NCBI GenBank assembly: GCA_024734555.1
Contig: JANPWX010000360.1
Location: 40,875 to 104,874 of the forward strand
Origin: Trochalopteron elliotii
Taxonomy: Eukaryota; Chordata; Aves; Passeriformes; Leiothrichidae
Direction: 5' to 3'
DNA: 64,000 nucleotides
Each line of letters starts with the position of its first letter. The stretch's first letter is position 1. The notes below the pieces were generated by a model that made no database searches, was not told the origin of the DNA, and saw nothing but the letters and a program-made list of their open reading frames with translations. Shown here one piece after another: positions 49,220-63,100 of the stretch. The position numbers and the translations under genes were made by a program.

Positions 49220-52200
49220 GTATGACAAATTTAATCTGTACTATTCTGTTGTATTTGGCTTGTTTTTACAGTAAATCTAAATTTGATCTTAGTCCTACCA
49301 TGAAGTACCCTACTGAGATATGAGAGAAAATATGGAGAAATCCTGTTGAATTTGTCTCCAAAAATGAATTCTCATTGGTTTCTTTGTTAATTTTATTAAC
49401 AGCAAAACCTAAAAAAAAAAAGTTAGGCACAGGAGGAAGAAACCTTAGAACTGCACTTGGAGAAAATTACGTATTTTTTTTGCATAAAATGTGAAGTTGT
49501 GGAGTATCAATCTGAGTGGTTAGTGCTGTAGTCTCAGGGAGAAAGGCCAGCAACTACTTGCAAAAAACTCCCAGCAAGTTTCTTGATGACTGATAAATGG
49601 ACTTCAAAATGCAGCACTTGGGGAAATACACATTTATGAAGTTTGTGTGTCCATTTAGAAAGATAATGTAACATCTTTCTGTGGCTTCCAACTCAGTCGA
49701 TCTTAAAAGTATATAAAGTCTGCTTAAGCATTAGACATCTGTGCTGTACCATAATATTGTTAAACAGTGTACAATCTGCATACTTCAGTGAATAGCAGGG
49801 GCTGAAGTGAGTAAAAATAATCCTCATGGAGAGTAAAAAGAGTATTTGATTGTCCCATCAATCACTGTTTCTAGGAGATGGTCTTCAGTTTGATAAATGT
49901 CATCATTTAAAGACCTGTAGATGTTTTAAACAATCTTCTGTTAGTAAGCATAGCTTTCTGATCTAGGGAATAGTGGCTTTATTTTATAATTTATTTTACT
50001 GATTGCAAAAGTATTGTCTCAAAATGTGTAGTTACTAGGTTTTCTTTTTCTTTAAGCTAATGTCTGTCCTAGAATTTAGAGGCATTTATGTAGAGTAGCT
50101 AATGCAAATTCCAACTAACAGCATGTACTTTTTTTTGCATCAATTCTCAAGGCATCAAGGCAATGGAAAAGTGTAACATGTCCTCATTTTGCACATGTCA
50201 CTGTCTATGGAGATATATATAGAGTGATTTTACTGTTAATACTATATATGAAGTAGATAATCTCACAGGATGTGTGTTGTTGTATATTCTTGATACCATG
50301 GACAAGAATGGTAGTTTGTGGGTTACTCTAGTCTGTACTAGATAATTTTTTTAAAGAAAAAGGCTCCTAGCTCTCTATCAAAGTAGAGTAAAAGAAAGGA
50401 TAATAGTTACTTAGACTTGTCTAGTCTAGTGATGGATTCTTCTTCTCCCACATTTGAATTTTATAAAGGGTGAGGCATTTGCTGTGGCTACTTCGTAACA
50501 AAAATCATGAGGAAATTATCAGCTAATGAGTAATCTAGACAACTTCAAGTTGGATAGGTAACTATCGAGCTGATGGCCTCTTTCATCTTATTTTATTCTG
50601 ACTTTTAAAAAGCTGGTGCAATCACATTGGCTGAAGTAATGTTTTGGAGGCTGTCAATCAAGACAGATCTGGTTATGCTGTATGAATTCCTCTGTGTGGT
50701 GTAATGTGAATTAGATAACTTCCTTTGACTTGTACTACTGTATATGCCAAATATCCAAACAGCACTTCTCACTCTTTAAAAGAATGTTTTATGAGTATTT
50801 AAAATATTTTAGAAGTACACATATTCATACTGATCTAATTGTCAAAGCTGAAGCTGAAGGGGTATAATTTGTTTCAGATGTTCCACCAAAAGCACTGACT
50901 GTGCTGTTATAAAAGTATTGTTCTGAGTTAACACACAGGAAACATTGACAGGACAGAAGCTTATTTTCCAGGCAAAGCTATCTTGAAAATACAAAAGAGA
51001 ATGTGTGAGTCCATTTCATCCTTGAGTAAAATGACTACTGGGGTAATTTGGATATTTGGAGTATGGGATACAGACACTGATGTGTAGCTAATGAGCCCAG
51101 TTACATCTTACCAGGCTCCTGTAGAGTAATTTCTGTGTTTTTGCATTGTGATCTTCATTCTCTGATTAGGGGTGGTTAACATGACACAAATAGAATACTG
51201 TGCTGGATATTTCTGTTTTGGTGGTCACTGTCTCACCTGAACAGATGTTTCCAGAAAGCTGGCAAGCATCTAAGACATTTGTGAGTGGCTATTTTGGAGT
51301 CAGCTCAGGTCTGGTCAGGCTCATTAGTTGTGTCTCATCGTACTTGTATGAGAAAGCATNNNNNNNNNNNNNNNNNNNNNNNNNNNNNNNNNNNNNNNNN
51401 NNNNNNNNNNNNNNNNNNNNNNNNNNNNNNNNNNNNNNNNNNNNNNNNNNNNNNNNNNNNNNNNNNNNNNNNNNNNNNNNNNNNNNNNNNNNNNNNNNNN
51501 NNNNNNNNNNNNNNNNNNNNNNNNNNNNNNNNNNNNNNNNNNNNNNNNNNNNNNNNNNNNNNNNNNNNNNNNNNNNNNNNNNNNNNNNNNNNNNNNNNNN
51601 NNNNNNNNNNNNNNNNNNNNNNNNNNNNNNNNNNNNNNNNNNNNNNNNNNNNNNNNNNNNNNNNNNNNNNNNNNNNNNNNNNNNNNNNNNNNNNNNNNNN
51701 NNNNNNNNNNNNNNNNNNNNNNNNNNNNNNNNNNNNCCCCTTCCCCTTCCCCTTTCCCCATTTATTATGAAGATATTTTATGACAAGTGTTTGGGGTATG
51801 CTTCTTTTTTCTTTTTGCAACTAGTGTGCTTTAGGGTAATGGAGATGAAGTACGAATGACCTCATAGCAGTGGTATTGTAATTGGAAGCTGATATTTCCT
51901 TCTCTTGTATGGATGCAACTGCTTGAATAGCGAGAGGACTAATCTGGAAGCTGGAAACAAATGGTGGACATGAATTTCTTGCAAGATAGATGTTAGAGTC
52001 TTAGGGCAAGGTGCTGGTCCTGTTCTGGTAGGAAAAAGAAAGGAAACCAGGAATACACTCATGTCCTTCCACACATCCTTGCTCTTCTAAGATTCTATAT
52101 AGTGTTTCATTGTGGTCAGGACAGAGATGTAATCTGCTACTCTGATACCCAGTGAATGGGTCTTGTGCAGACTTGCTTCCCTGAGTGTGAGGCAGGGAGT

Positions 52201-52912
52201 GATAAGTTGCTGTGGAGAACCTGCATCTGTCTGTGGGTATGAGCTCATTTGCTTGGATTAAGTGGCCTAGCTCACTCATAATATGCAACTGTATGTAGTA
52301 GGAGTCCGTATTCATATGTGTTATTCAGGTGTTAACTGCTATCAAGAGGAAAAAGTCATGTTAATCATGATCAGGAAAAGAACTGTCTGCTTTCTGTCTC
52401 TCCCAGAGTTTCTGTGATAACAGATAGGGGCTCTAGAAGGATGGCAGCTACTGACCTCAGAGCAGCTCCTTTGATTTCCTATGAATGCCTTGGTTTTTTC
52501 TTTGGTGCAAGTGTCACATTACATCTCATACCCTCTGTGTGAGATTTGGCTCCAAGTGGTTTCTGCCATAATATCACCCTCTGCAGGTTCATTCCAAGCC
52601 AAGTTTTGGTCAGGCTTTCTCACTTTTTGACTCCTTTAACAGATGGAAAGTGTCCATTTAAGTTGCTCCTTAGTTGTACTTAAAAGCCATGAATGTATGA
52701 ATGTCTCTACTTGTTCTGTCCATAGCTGCTCTCGAGTATGCTAGGGACATGAATATTTGTGAGATTTTAGCTGTATGCTGAGATGGATGAAAATGTACAT
52801 TTTATTATTAAGTATGGTTTTATCTGAAAAAGAAATACACTAGATATGCAACTGCCCTTAAAGTCTGTTTCCTTTGTGAATGAGACTTAAGTATTTTCTG
52901 TACTTTCAACAG
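49220..52912 (+). other. FSIP1: FSIP1 intron 9
   Basis: A 3.7-kb intron (as assembled) interrupted by an N gap. No repeat family or gene recognised in the flanks. The CCCCTT run right of the gap suggests that a pyrimidine microsatellite caused the break. Confidence 0.85.
51360..51736. other. assembly gap (377 N)
   Basis: Unresolved bases. The right edge is CCCCTTCCCCTTCCCC-type microsatellite, a likely reason for assembly failure. The true length is unknown. Any open frame reading through it is an artefact. Confidence 1.
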
Positions 52913-53077
52913 GAGAATGTGTCGGTGTGGCAGGCACCAGGAGAAGGGTACACACCTGAACCGATGGAACTTCATCTTCTGAACGAGATAGAAAATAAGC
53001 TTCAACTACTACAATCTGATGAGGAGTTTCGTGCTCTGTCCAGCTCTAGTTCAAAATGTCCAAGCCAGATATATCAG
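52913..53077 (+). CDS. FSIP1: FSIP1 exon 10
   Basis: Acceptor TTCAACAG, donor CAG|GTAGGT; 165 bp, phase 0 both ends. It encodes ENVSVWQAPGEGYTPEPMEL and HLLNEIENKLQLLQSDEEFR, then a Ser-rich tail. It aligns with human [20 protein letters not shown] and AEIDIKLQELSAASP: a W-x-x-P-x-x-G-Y block followed by an amphipathic helix. Confidence 0.93.
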
Positions 53078-56000
53078 GTAGGTTATGGATCAGAGCTCAG
53101 CTGCAGATATTCTATTTGTAGTGTGTGTTGAAATCAATACCGCATATGTCTGTATTTGTATCTTTTGCATTTTTCTTTAGGATCCTCTCTTTATTCTTGA
53201 AGTCTATGTGTTAAGGAATAAAGTGAGAAATTTTAGCCATAGAAAACAATGGAAAAATAATTTGTTGCTGTTTTCAGTCATATTTAATTCGAAAACTGTC
53301 TTAACAGTTGTTGATTCCACGCTTCCAAGATGCTTCATGTTCAGAAATTGGTAACTCATACATTTTTGGCTGCATGAGGGTGGTTTTTTCAGCATAGAAA
53401 CAAATTATCCATGATAGTTTACTCTTGGGAATTAGAATTAGGTTTCTTTTTATCTCAGGATACCAAAAGTGCCTGTTCAGTTATGATCTGAAGGATCAGG
53501 CAATGACCGATAAGCAATGCTAAAGACTGTAGAAGATAGATTGAAATTGTATGTCCCTTGTTTTTAATGGCCTTTGTCTTTTTGCCTTGCCAGCAATATT
53601 GAGATTTGAAGATTAAGAGTCAAGGTCTCAGCCTTGAGAAATGATTGTTTGAATTTTGTACTCAGAAGGCTCCAATTTATCCCATGTCCTGGTACTGTTG
53701 CCTCTACTATAATGGGGTTTATAATAAAAACTCCTAATTCTTATTTTGCATTTATTTGCACAAAGCTTATTTACTTCTGTAATATTTTCATTTTATGAAT
53801 ATATCAGAACTGATATTTCAGAGAATATCTGTAAAACTGTTCATTTGCAAAACTGTTTTCAGTTACAAAAAACTGTTCAGTGTATGAGGAACATCTCTGA
53901 AAGGCTAAAATACCTATGGGTCTGTGTTTTTTTCTACTTTTTAAGGGCACTTTAATGTAATTTTTTTATTGGCTCTTCTTTCTGAATGTGAGGTTTTGTT
54001 TTACCTCTAGCGGTATTTTCTGTAGCTCAGTTCCAGAGGAGTCACATTTTGATGTTGATCATTCACCGGCTGGGATCTAATGTGTGAAAAAACACCTCCC
54101 CTTGGTTGGTAATCACGTAACAAATGCCCTTGTTACCCTGTGCTTGCCAATGGTTGCCTGATCTTGTGTTCAGTGTTGCAAGACATGGGCTCGAAGTTAA
54201 TGTGACTTGCCTGTGATAATGAATGCTCTGTTTGGAAATGTTTGTCCAAATTATTGTTGTTGCTGCCTTTCAGGTAATAGCCCAGAAATATTTTATTAGA
54301 AGCTTGTATTTAGGTGTATGCTAATTAAAGAGTAATGTATTATCTTTTTTTAGTAATGTTAAACATAACAACCAAAAAAGAGGTCGTTAATTCCTTGTTA
54401 TCTTTCATTAGTGAAAAGCAGTTGCCTTTCAGTTTTGTTTTGCAGCATGTAAAATGCTTTCAGACATTGTAGTTCTATGATTTTAATTTAGAATTAGCTA
54501 GAGCTGCATATTGTGAAGCTGCACATTCTTTTCTTCCAAGAATTGTGTCAAGTATAGCTTTCAGGATGCAGACACTTAATCACTCTTGCCTCAGTGGGAG
54601 ATGTCCTTTTTGTCACTGATGGATATTTTGACAGGATACAGGAATTATTCTCTCACTCTGAAATCTTTGTCAATGGCTTTAATTATCCTGCAATACCATA
54701 GCTGAACGGTAGAAGAGGAGCAGACATGTTCATCTTCTTGTGCAAGGAGTCCAACTGGATTAAGAATGCTTTTCCATGAATAATGTTCTCTTTTACATGG
54801 AAATGTTTTATCATCAGAACTGCATTTTTCTCTGAAATTTCTTTCTTTACTCTGATGCCAAATTAACTAAATATTTAAAAGTGTTTCTGTCTTACTTAAT
54901 ATTTTTGGGGAACAATAAATTAACTTGAATGTAATCCTGAAAGAAATGGGAAAATGATAGGCTGAAGAATATGAAGTGTAAGACTGTATGTGATGAGTAC
55001 AGTTACCAGCTTGAAAAACTGGAAAACTACCTGAAAACTAAAGGAAATGGAGATGGTATTTAAGGAAACAGTAATATCTGTAGGCTTGGTTGTCTTAAAG
55101 ATAATTAATGTGTATTAGCATGAGGAGTTGTTTCATAATGGATTGGGGGTATTTTATCAGGAAAATATTCCCTTTTTCTATTATAGAAGTGGACTACAAA
55201 GTTAACAGTTTAAGACTAAATAAATACTCAAAATTCAGAAGATACACTAATTTTTTGATTAATGAACTCCTTAATAGCCTGTGCCTTATGCCTGTGCTTT
55301 GCCAAAACAGCTGACTTTCACAGATGATACCTGTTTCAGAGCATGGTTAGAAGCAGGTTAATAAATTGATCAGCCAGTTTTATGCCTCCAGATGATTGTA
55401 TGACACTAAAATACTTCATTAGGTAGGATTTTGTTATTGTTTATAAAATTTGGAGAAAAGGGAGCACAAGTAATTATAGATATTTCAAATACTGCATCTT
55501 TCTCTTTGGCATTATGTTTGTTACAGCTTTGTCTCTTACTAAGTATTTGTATTTTTCCTTATGTAAAATGTTAAACAGTTTTATTTTCTACAGATCTAAA
55601 AATATGAAAGACAATGTAATCTTAAATGGACTTCTACTGTGCTATATAATTGAAACATAACATATTCTGAAGTATGCAAAACATTGACAATAAAATGTTT
55701 TCCTTGATATAATACTTCATACATTTATTTCATGATAGCTTGAGAAGAATGTTAAAAAATTCATAAGTGGGGAAAAGACTTGACTTTACTCATCTTGTGT
55801 GAGTTTCTATCAGTTGCTATTCTGGGATGAGAGAAGTGAGGCTGTAAGAACTACTTATGAGAAAGCAGCACCTTAATGCTCCAGAGTGGTCAAATATCAA
55901 ATACATAATTATGAATAATTTCAAAAGCGATACAGAATTAAGCAGGAAATGTGATTGTCTGTTACAGGAAAATTTGCTGTCACTGTGGTACTGCCAATTA

Positions 56001-57061
56001 TTACTGATTGTAAATATATATTCAAAAAATTTTAGTGTATTTAAATAAGCTTATTTTCAGGCAACTGATAGTTTGATTTAAATGTCAGAACTCGTAGATT
56101 TGCTTGATGTTTGGCAAAAGTTGTTTACACGTACAGTTTTTTGTATATTGTAGCTGAGGAATTTTCTATTGAATTGTGAAGTTTGTTTTTCTTTCCAATT
56201 AGGCATGCTAACTGGAATTATTTTTGTTGTGTGTCTATTAAAATTTCTTGAGCTGCTTTTGAAAGTAAGAATGAATAGAGTATTTTTTTATTCTATGGCT
56301 GCTCATGTCCCTTTGGCTTGAATTGATTGTCAAGATAATCAGGATAATGGGGGAAGGTTTTTTGCTTAGGCTTTTTTACCTCTGGCACTATTGGATTTTT
56401 CTATAGAATCTATAGTTTACAAGAGAAAGCTCTGGTTTTTTTCCGATTGCAACGTAACTTCGCAGTTTTGCCAGTACTTGTCATTCTCAATGGACTGAAT
56501 TACGTTTAATACTGGAATCTGAATGTATTTGGGACTGATACACACTTCAGAATCTAGTCCAAAACTGTTGAAGGATGTGAGAATGTGTAACCCAAATCTT
56601 TAATCTGGGCAACTAACTCCAACTTGCAGAGGGTTATTTCTCATTTACCATGATATCTAGTAAACAAAAGCTGTTGTCATTTCGGCTCAGTTTTTCCTTT
56701 TCCCTCTGGCTTAATTCTGATCCCAGTATGGTTAATAGGAGCAAACTTTGAACCAGTCATTCAGACACCCCTATTCTCAGAGTGCTTTTATTGTTGTAGA
56801 AATTGAGCATCCAAGTGTTAGATCTGGAGACTAAGAAATTCCTCTTAAAATGCAAAGGGTAAGAATTCTTTTACTGAAATATGTCTTGCCTGATATTTAG
56901 CTATTATATTTGAAAATATACATATGAAAATTTGCAGAATTTGACATTGACATATTATTCTAAGCATTTCACTATTTTCTCAGTAGAAATCAAAAGAGCC
57001 CTCATCTGTCTGTGAAGCAATATAAAGTTATGTGGTTAACTTGTATCAATTATTTTCTCAG
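53078..57061 (+). other. FSIP1: FSIP1 intron 10
   Basis: A 4.0-kb A+T-rich intron. No repeat family, RNA gene or exon recognised. Confidence 0.8.
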
Positions 57062-57199
57062 GAGTCTGTGGTTTATGCAAACAGAAGCCTAGAAACAGTT
57101 CCGGGTGAAAAGATTCTGCGGGACAATAAGGAAAAACGTTATCAACAGAATCGTCTGAAAGAAATAGATTATCAGCTGGAATCCCTAGAGAAAAGTCTT
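57062..57199 (+). CDS. FSIP1: FSIP1 exon 11 (last exon in window)
   Basis: Acceptor TTTTCTCAG, donor CTT|GTAAGT; 138 bp, phase 0 both ends. It encodes ESVVYANRSLETVPGEKILR, then DNKEKRYQQNRLKEIDYQLE, then SLEKSL. It matches human [20 protein letters not shown] followed by NRLREIDEKLK. The second half is a strong coiled coil. The next human segment (C-terminal ~150 residues) is not found before 64000. Confidence 0.95.
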
Positions 57200-60100
57200 G
57201 TAAGTTTCCTATTTTTATCGTATTTTTCTTCCCTCAGTCTGGGAATGTTGGAGTTTATCATTCCATGTGTCTTAAAATAAAATCAAGTTTTTTAACCTTA
57301 TGTAAATTTCTGAAAAGAGTCCCCAAAGAAATATGCAGGCGAAAGTCTCAAATAATTATTCTTAATCTGGGAAATATTTTTTTTCAATTGTAATACATAC
57401 TTACCTTTAATATAGGGTCTTTCTAAGTCAAAGACACACTATCCTCCTCTCTTCTTCCCCAGAGGGACATAGCATAACCAATAATATATAAATACATCCT
57501 CAAAGGATTTTTTAATGGCTCACGTACTTCAGTGTTTGAAGGACCAAGTCTGGTGGGAATGTTGTATACACTATGTTGTTGTGGTAATCTTTATTATAGC
57601 TACATTGAAAGAAAAATAGCATTTTTATGTCTGTGCATTGTAGAAATTTGTTTCTTGTGTGTAGCTGATTTTAGAGTTTTTTCATTTAGTAAGAAAAACA
57701 TAAATACATAAGTTTGTTGTGACAGACTAAAAATCCACATAGTCTACCTTTTTCTCTTGGAAGACTTTATTCAGCAGTGGGCTTACTCTCCTAAATAATA
57801 AGAGTTAGGAAAAGTATTGTTCCTGTTATCTTTTATCACCCTCAAAAAGGGATCTCCAGTGCAGATCAAAAGCTTTGTGATTCAGGTGGCAGCATAACCA
57901 CAGTGGTACCATCTCAACTTATAGCACCTTTACTATAGTTGCAAAAGATTCAGCCACTCTACATAACCAAGGTTTATTCTGGCAGTGCTGGAGTATATGT
58001 GAACTATGGGAACAAAGACTTCGGACAGGGAAACCGTGGTTGTTTTAGAGGCTGTTCACTTGTGTGTGTGTGAGACTACAGTAAGGGGGCATATTTAATT
58101 CTTATTTATTCACAGTACCAAAACAGTAGTAGAACTTCATTTTAATACACTATTCTGTTATATTAAACAGTTAAAGAGAAAGACAAATAAATAGGGGAAA
58201 TCTGTGAACTTCAGTGTATTGAGTAGGTTAATGGGTAATCAGATAAAGTAAGTCTGCATATTGTCATATTTTTCTACTCATTGACCTTTATATCACTTTT
58301 TGTCACTACTGACCTTGCTCATGAGGCAAGCACAATCTGAGGAAGTGTGTCTGGGGATTGTGTGATAGTCTACGGCAGGCCTGGGAAATGCAGCAGGCTA
58401 CTGACTCATTCAAATATTTGTGTATAAATGGGTCAGTTCCAAATCTTGGTTGCATTGCAGCAGTTTTGTTTGGTATCAGATTACATGCAGACTCTTTCAA
58501 TATACCACCCATTTTTCCTTGACCAGATTGTGTGCATTTAAAACTCTAAATTGATATATTGTAATGCCAGTTTACACTGTTTATCAATATAGAATATTTA
58601 TATTCTATATTTAGAATATAGAATTGGTCACCTGCACCAATGTGTATCATTGCTGCCTGCTATGCAGCACCTGGCAGGGCTTCTTTAGGGGGACACACTG
58701 TCGTCTGCTCAGTTGCTGCTCTGTAATGCAACACATATAAGTTAATTTTTTTTTTTCTTAAATCAGATAACATATGCAGTTTTGTTAGGATGTTGTTTCT
58801 ATACAAAAGTAATATTTGGGCAGACCTGGTCTCTGCCAAGACACTGCTTTATGAAAAACTGAAGTGAAAGCTTGGGTTGAGGAAGGGAGTACATAAGACT
58901 GCATGTTTCCACAATAATGTAATGATTTCTGGAAATACTGGTTTTTATTCAATAGGTGGCACTCTTCACTGTATGTCAGAAGAGGACTGCTGAGGCATGA
59001 ATCTAGGGGATATTTTGACTGGCAATAAAGTTGTCATTTCTGCTTTATAAAATGCAGGTTGTGAGAGATTTGCCTCTCACCTGTGGCAAGAGTCCATGTG
59101 TGCAGCTTTTAGCATTGTTATTTTTCTAGCTTTCTTCAAAATTATGTATTTAAAATGCACATTTTTAAAATTCACATTGCATTTTAGTTTCTCCTTTAGT
59201 CTTTCCTAAACCGCTGTAATTTGCTATGTAAAATAATAAATAAATTCTCTGCTCTGAGTAGAGGAGGTAATTTGCCAGCAGTTGGGAGTGTTATTTGTGA
59301 ATGCGTGGTTATACCTGATAGTTGTAAAATACAGTATTTTGCAAACTTAGTATCTCAGACAACTTACGTTAAAATGTATTTTGAAAAGTCCCTTGGACAA
59401 AATATTTTTTGTTTTTGACTCCTAGGTAGAAATTATGAATAGTTTGACTAAGCAGAATTTAGCTCTGTGTGTTAGGGCATTATTTGCAGTAGGCATAAAG
59501 GTAACTCTGTGAGCTTTTTTTGGTCTGTATGGTAGACTGCTGTATTTTTTCAGTATTTGAAAATGGATTATCTAAATTTATTTGTATAATGGCAATGACC
59601 TTCTCTTCAAGGGGAACGAATACATTAATCATATTTCTGGAGGAGGCTATTTAGTAGGTGCTGGCTTCTGAATTACAGCATTTATGGATTACTCCACTAA
59701 AGTTAACCTCATATGCTGTAAGACTTCATGGTCTCAGCTAAATCTTGGAGTAAACTCACAAAACAAAGCCAGAAGATAAAACTTTAATCTAATTTACATT
59801 TTATATAAATGCATAAAATCTGCTGAATATTACACTTGAATTAGTGAAGCTAAGGGCTTTGGAATCTGAGTTTCTCCTTTGCTTTGAAAAATATTGTCCC
59901 TAGTGAATTAATATACCAAAGAATGTATTGTATGCATTGTTGAAATGCATTGTGAAATTTCAATCCAACTGAAATGTATCTGTACCATGGTATCTGGGCC
60001 CTTGCTGAATTTCTTTTAGGTTTCAGTTTGACCTTAGTTCACTTGTTCTTCATTTGAAACCATGTCTGACTCTCTCCGCATTCTTTCATCTTTCAGTTTC

Positions 60101-63100
60101 CTGGAAACCACTGAGCTTATCTTTGTTTTGTGGATTGCATTGTTAACTGCTGCTTCAAAAAAATACCCAGTTCAGCTGCCAAATGCGTGTTGCTGAGCAT
60201 TAATGAAAAGAATTTTATATAGAAAGAATAATAAATGTAGTTATTTTTCAATTGTGGCTTTGTCTCGTTGGCTGTTTGTGATAATCCAGTGGCACATTTG
60301 GTGATGTGTTGAATTTCTTCATGGCAGACAGTAGGTTTAAATGCACATCAAAGCAAACTATTATGTAAGATAGCTTCACCTTTGCTGGCTGTATGTGTGT
60401 TGATTTGCAATCTATTACACTGGAAGCTGATTAATTCCTGCCAAAAGTCTACCTACAAATTTCTCTTTTGGGGTTTTGGTTAAATATATAAAATCAAAAA
60501 TACTTCAAATGCATATTGGATGTATATGCATGTAATAGTGTGCATACACAGAAATAAGTATAAATGCCAATTACCTCTGAGCAAAACCAAGATACTGATA
60601 CCTACTTGAAAAAATAAGGGGTCCTTTTACTTCTAGTAAGTGCTTTTAAAACAGAAGAAGCTAGAAAGAATTAAGACCCTAGTCTTAATATTAAATTTAT
60701 CAGATGTCTGTACACCTCTAGGAATCATTTTTTTCACAAATTCATGCAGTCTTGTGGCCAAATGCATTGTGTGCTTGTTAATTATTAAGTGTTTTTTTAA
60801 TATCAAGTAGTATTAGGAAAATATACATTTGGTTATTGGAATAGCTGAAATTTGCAAAACGGTGATCAACTGGAGAGGATGATAAAGAACAAAAATAATA
60901 AATGTGACAATGCTGTCAGAAGCTTTGATTACCTTCGGGAGCCTACTCCAAAAAGCATAATTCTTATCTTTTTGATGCAAAATAAAGTATATCTGTTGGG
61001 GCATTTCAGGATAAAATTAACTATTGTTTGGTCCTGGAGGAGGTCTTACATCACTTACATCATTTACTGTTCATCAGGGTGATGATGGGGTTTGTTGTTA
61101 CACATAGTCTTGTTCCAGTTTTTACCCTGATACTGATTGAATTCAGTGTATCTGATCCTGAGTCTGTATTAGGCAACTTCCAGAAAAGAAGAATAATTTC
61201 TTCTTGACCTCTGCCATAGTTTCTTTCTTCAATTTTAAAGAGAAAAGAGTAACATAAAGCTCTGGAAAGCAGTTTGTCAAACAGACAATACTGTAATATG
61301 TTGTTGTAACACAGTCTCTCCAGAAATTAACAACTAATACTTTGAACACAGAAACATGGCCATATTTTTAACTACTCTGTGCATTGGTAGTCATTGTAGA
61401 CTCTAGCAGATAAATAGCAAACATCTTTATTTCAATTAATACAGTATGATATGGTGTCTGGTTTCTAATTAAGCATGTGTTTCTCCATAAAAGTAGAAAT
61501 TGTTTAATAAAACATTTTCATAACACATAGCACCAAATAAAAAGAAGAAGGATAGCCTATCTAAATAAAGTTGAGATATGCCACTTTCTCTGTTATTTCT
61601 TCCAAAAGTATACCAGGTGCTAAAGTTGCTTGTCAAGGTGTTGTCGAGCTTGAAACAGATCTTGTTTATTCAGGTTTTACAAGATTTCATTCTAATTAGG
61701 TGATTGTACAGGATTGTTTCAGAATGAAATGTGGTAGCATTTCATATCAATATCAGTGTGAAAATCTTATTGTCTTCATTTAGCAGTTACTACACACGAG
61801 AAGAGAGCAATAAGATGAATAGTAGATTGACAAAATGTATCTATTTCACTCGTGATTTAAATAAATTTACTGTGTATTGATTGTTTTTCACTGTACTGTG
61901 GATAAGAATGAAGTGGCTGCTAGAATATTTATAAAAAATATTTTAAAACTACATGTTGCAATAAGATTCAATAAAATGAAATAATTTTTGTACACATGTT
62001 AAACTTGAAAAACTAAATTATATTAAAATATTGATCAATATTAAACTCTTAATGATGATTCTAGTTTATATGGAAAATTAGGGTAATGTTTATGTAAATG
62101 CCTATTAAGTTGAACTGCATCCATATGATGGTGATAAGTAATATTGCCAGTTGCATCATAAATATTAGTTGTGTGTTGATACTGTATATGAGAAATCATT
62201 GCTGGAATTTGATACCTGTAATGGGACCTGTTTTAAATATAATGGATTTCTGGGTAATAATGATCAAATTTTCTGTCAATTCAATGTACTGATCCTCCTT
62301 CTCCCAAAATGTAATTTCCAGTTGAGACGACGACTCCGCTGGTTTACAACTCTGCTATAGTGTGGTGTTTGCCGTCATGAAATAACAAAGTATCCTTGAC
62401 TGCTCACCCATCTCTAAATTCCTGTAGCGCTAGTTATAGTAATGGTTTGATCTCCTCCCATTTTGTGTCTCTAACATGATTTAAGTGTAACTGCACTGTT
62501 TTATTAATTTTGTTTATTTATAAAGGGCATTTAACACCATTAAACTGATTATTATTGGAAATGTGCTTCTTCTTAGATGGTGAAAGAGTCCATGAAAACT
62601 GACTTGCTTCTGTGCTCTTATGTTATTGGTTCAGTGTATCTTTGTCACACTTCTGTCCTCTCTGACCTCAACAGTGTTGTTGTATTTGCCTATTACTTTT
62701 TTTTACTATGTCATCCATATTTCTGCCTCCTGACCTCTCTCATCATCTCCAACCTGCATTCCATGTATCCGCTAGTAATGCTGTTTTTCATTCCTTCTAA
62801 ACTCCCCTTTCAACCTGTCATCTTTAGTTCATTGTTGAGATAAATACATGGCTTCAAAGCAGGATGATGCCCTTCATCCAATGGTTGTATTTTTAAACAA
62901 CTGCTCATTGCTCTGCCCATGCCCAAAGCCTTCTGCTTAAAGATAGTCAAGCATATTGAGCAGTGAAGTTTTGGTGTTTTCCAGGTGCTTGACTGTCTGT
63001 GTACATGTATCTTTTGTATGGATATACTTATAATAGGTTTATTTGGGCTTTTCATTTCTCCTTTCTCTTCCCAGTTTGTACAACATGTAGCATCACATTT

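Noticed and set aside
51200..51859. Open frames of 145-219 codons across the N gap
   Set aside because: Almost entirely unknown residues; artefact of reading through Ns.
58590..58625. AT palindrome as a structured RNA or origin element
   Set aside because: Short AT-only hairpins are expected by chance in sequence this A+T rich.
62310..62360. TTTCCAG followed by a short open stretch as a further FSIP1 exon
   Set aside because: The translation does not resemble the human segment that follows exon 11, and no suitable donor follows.
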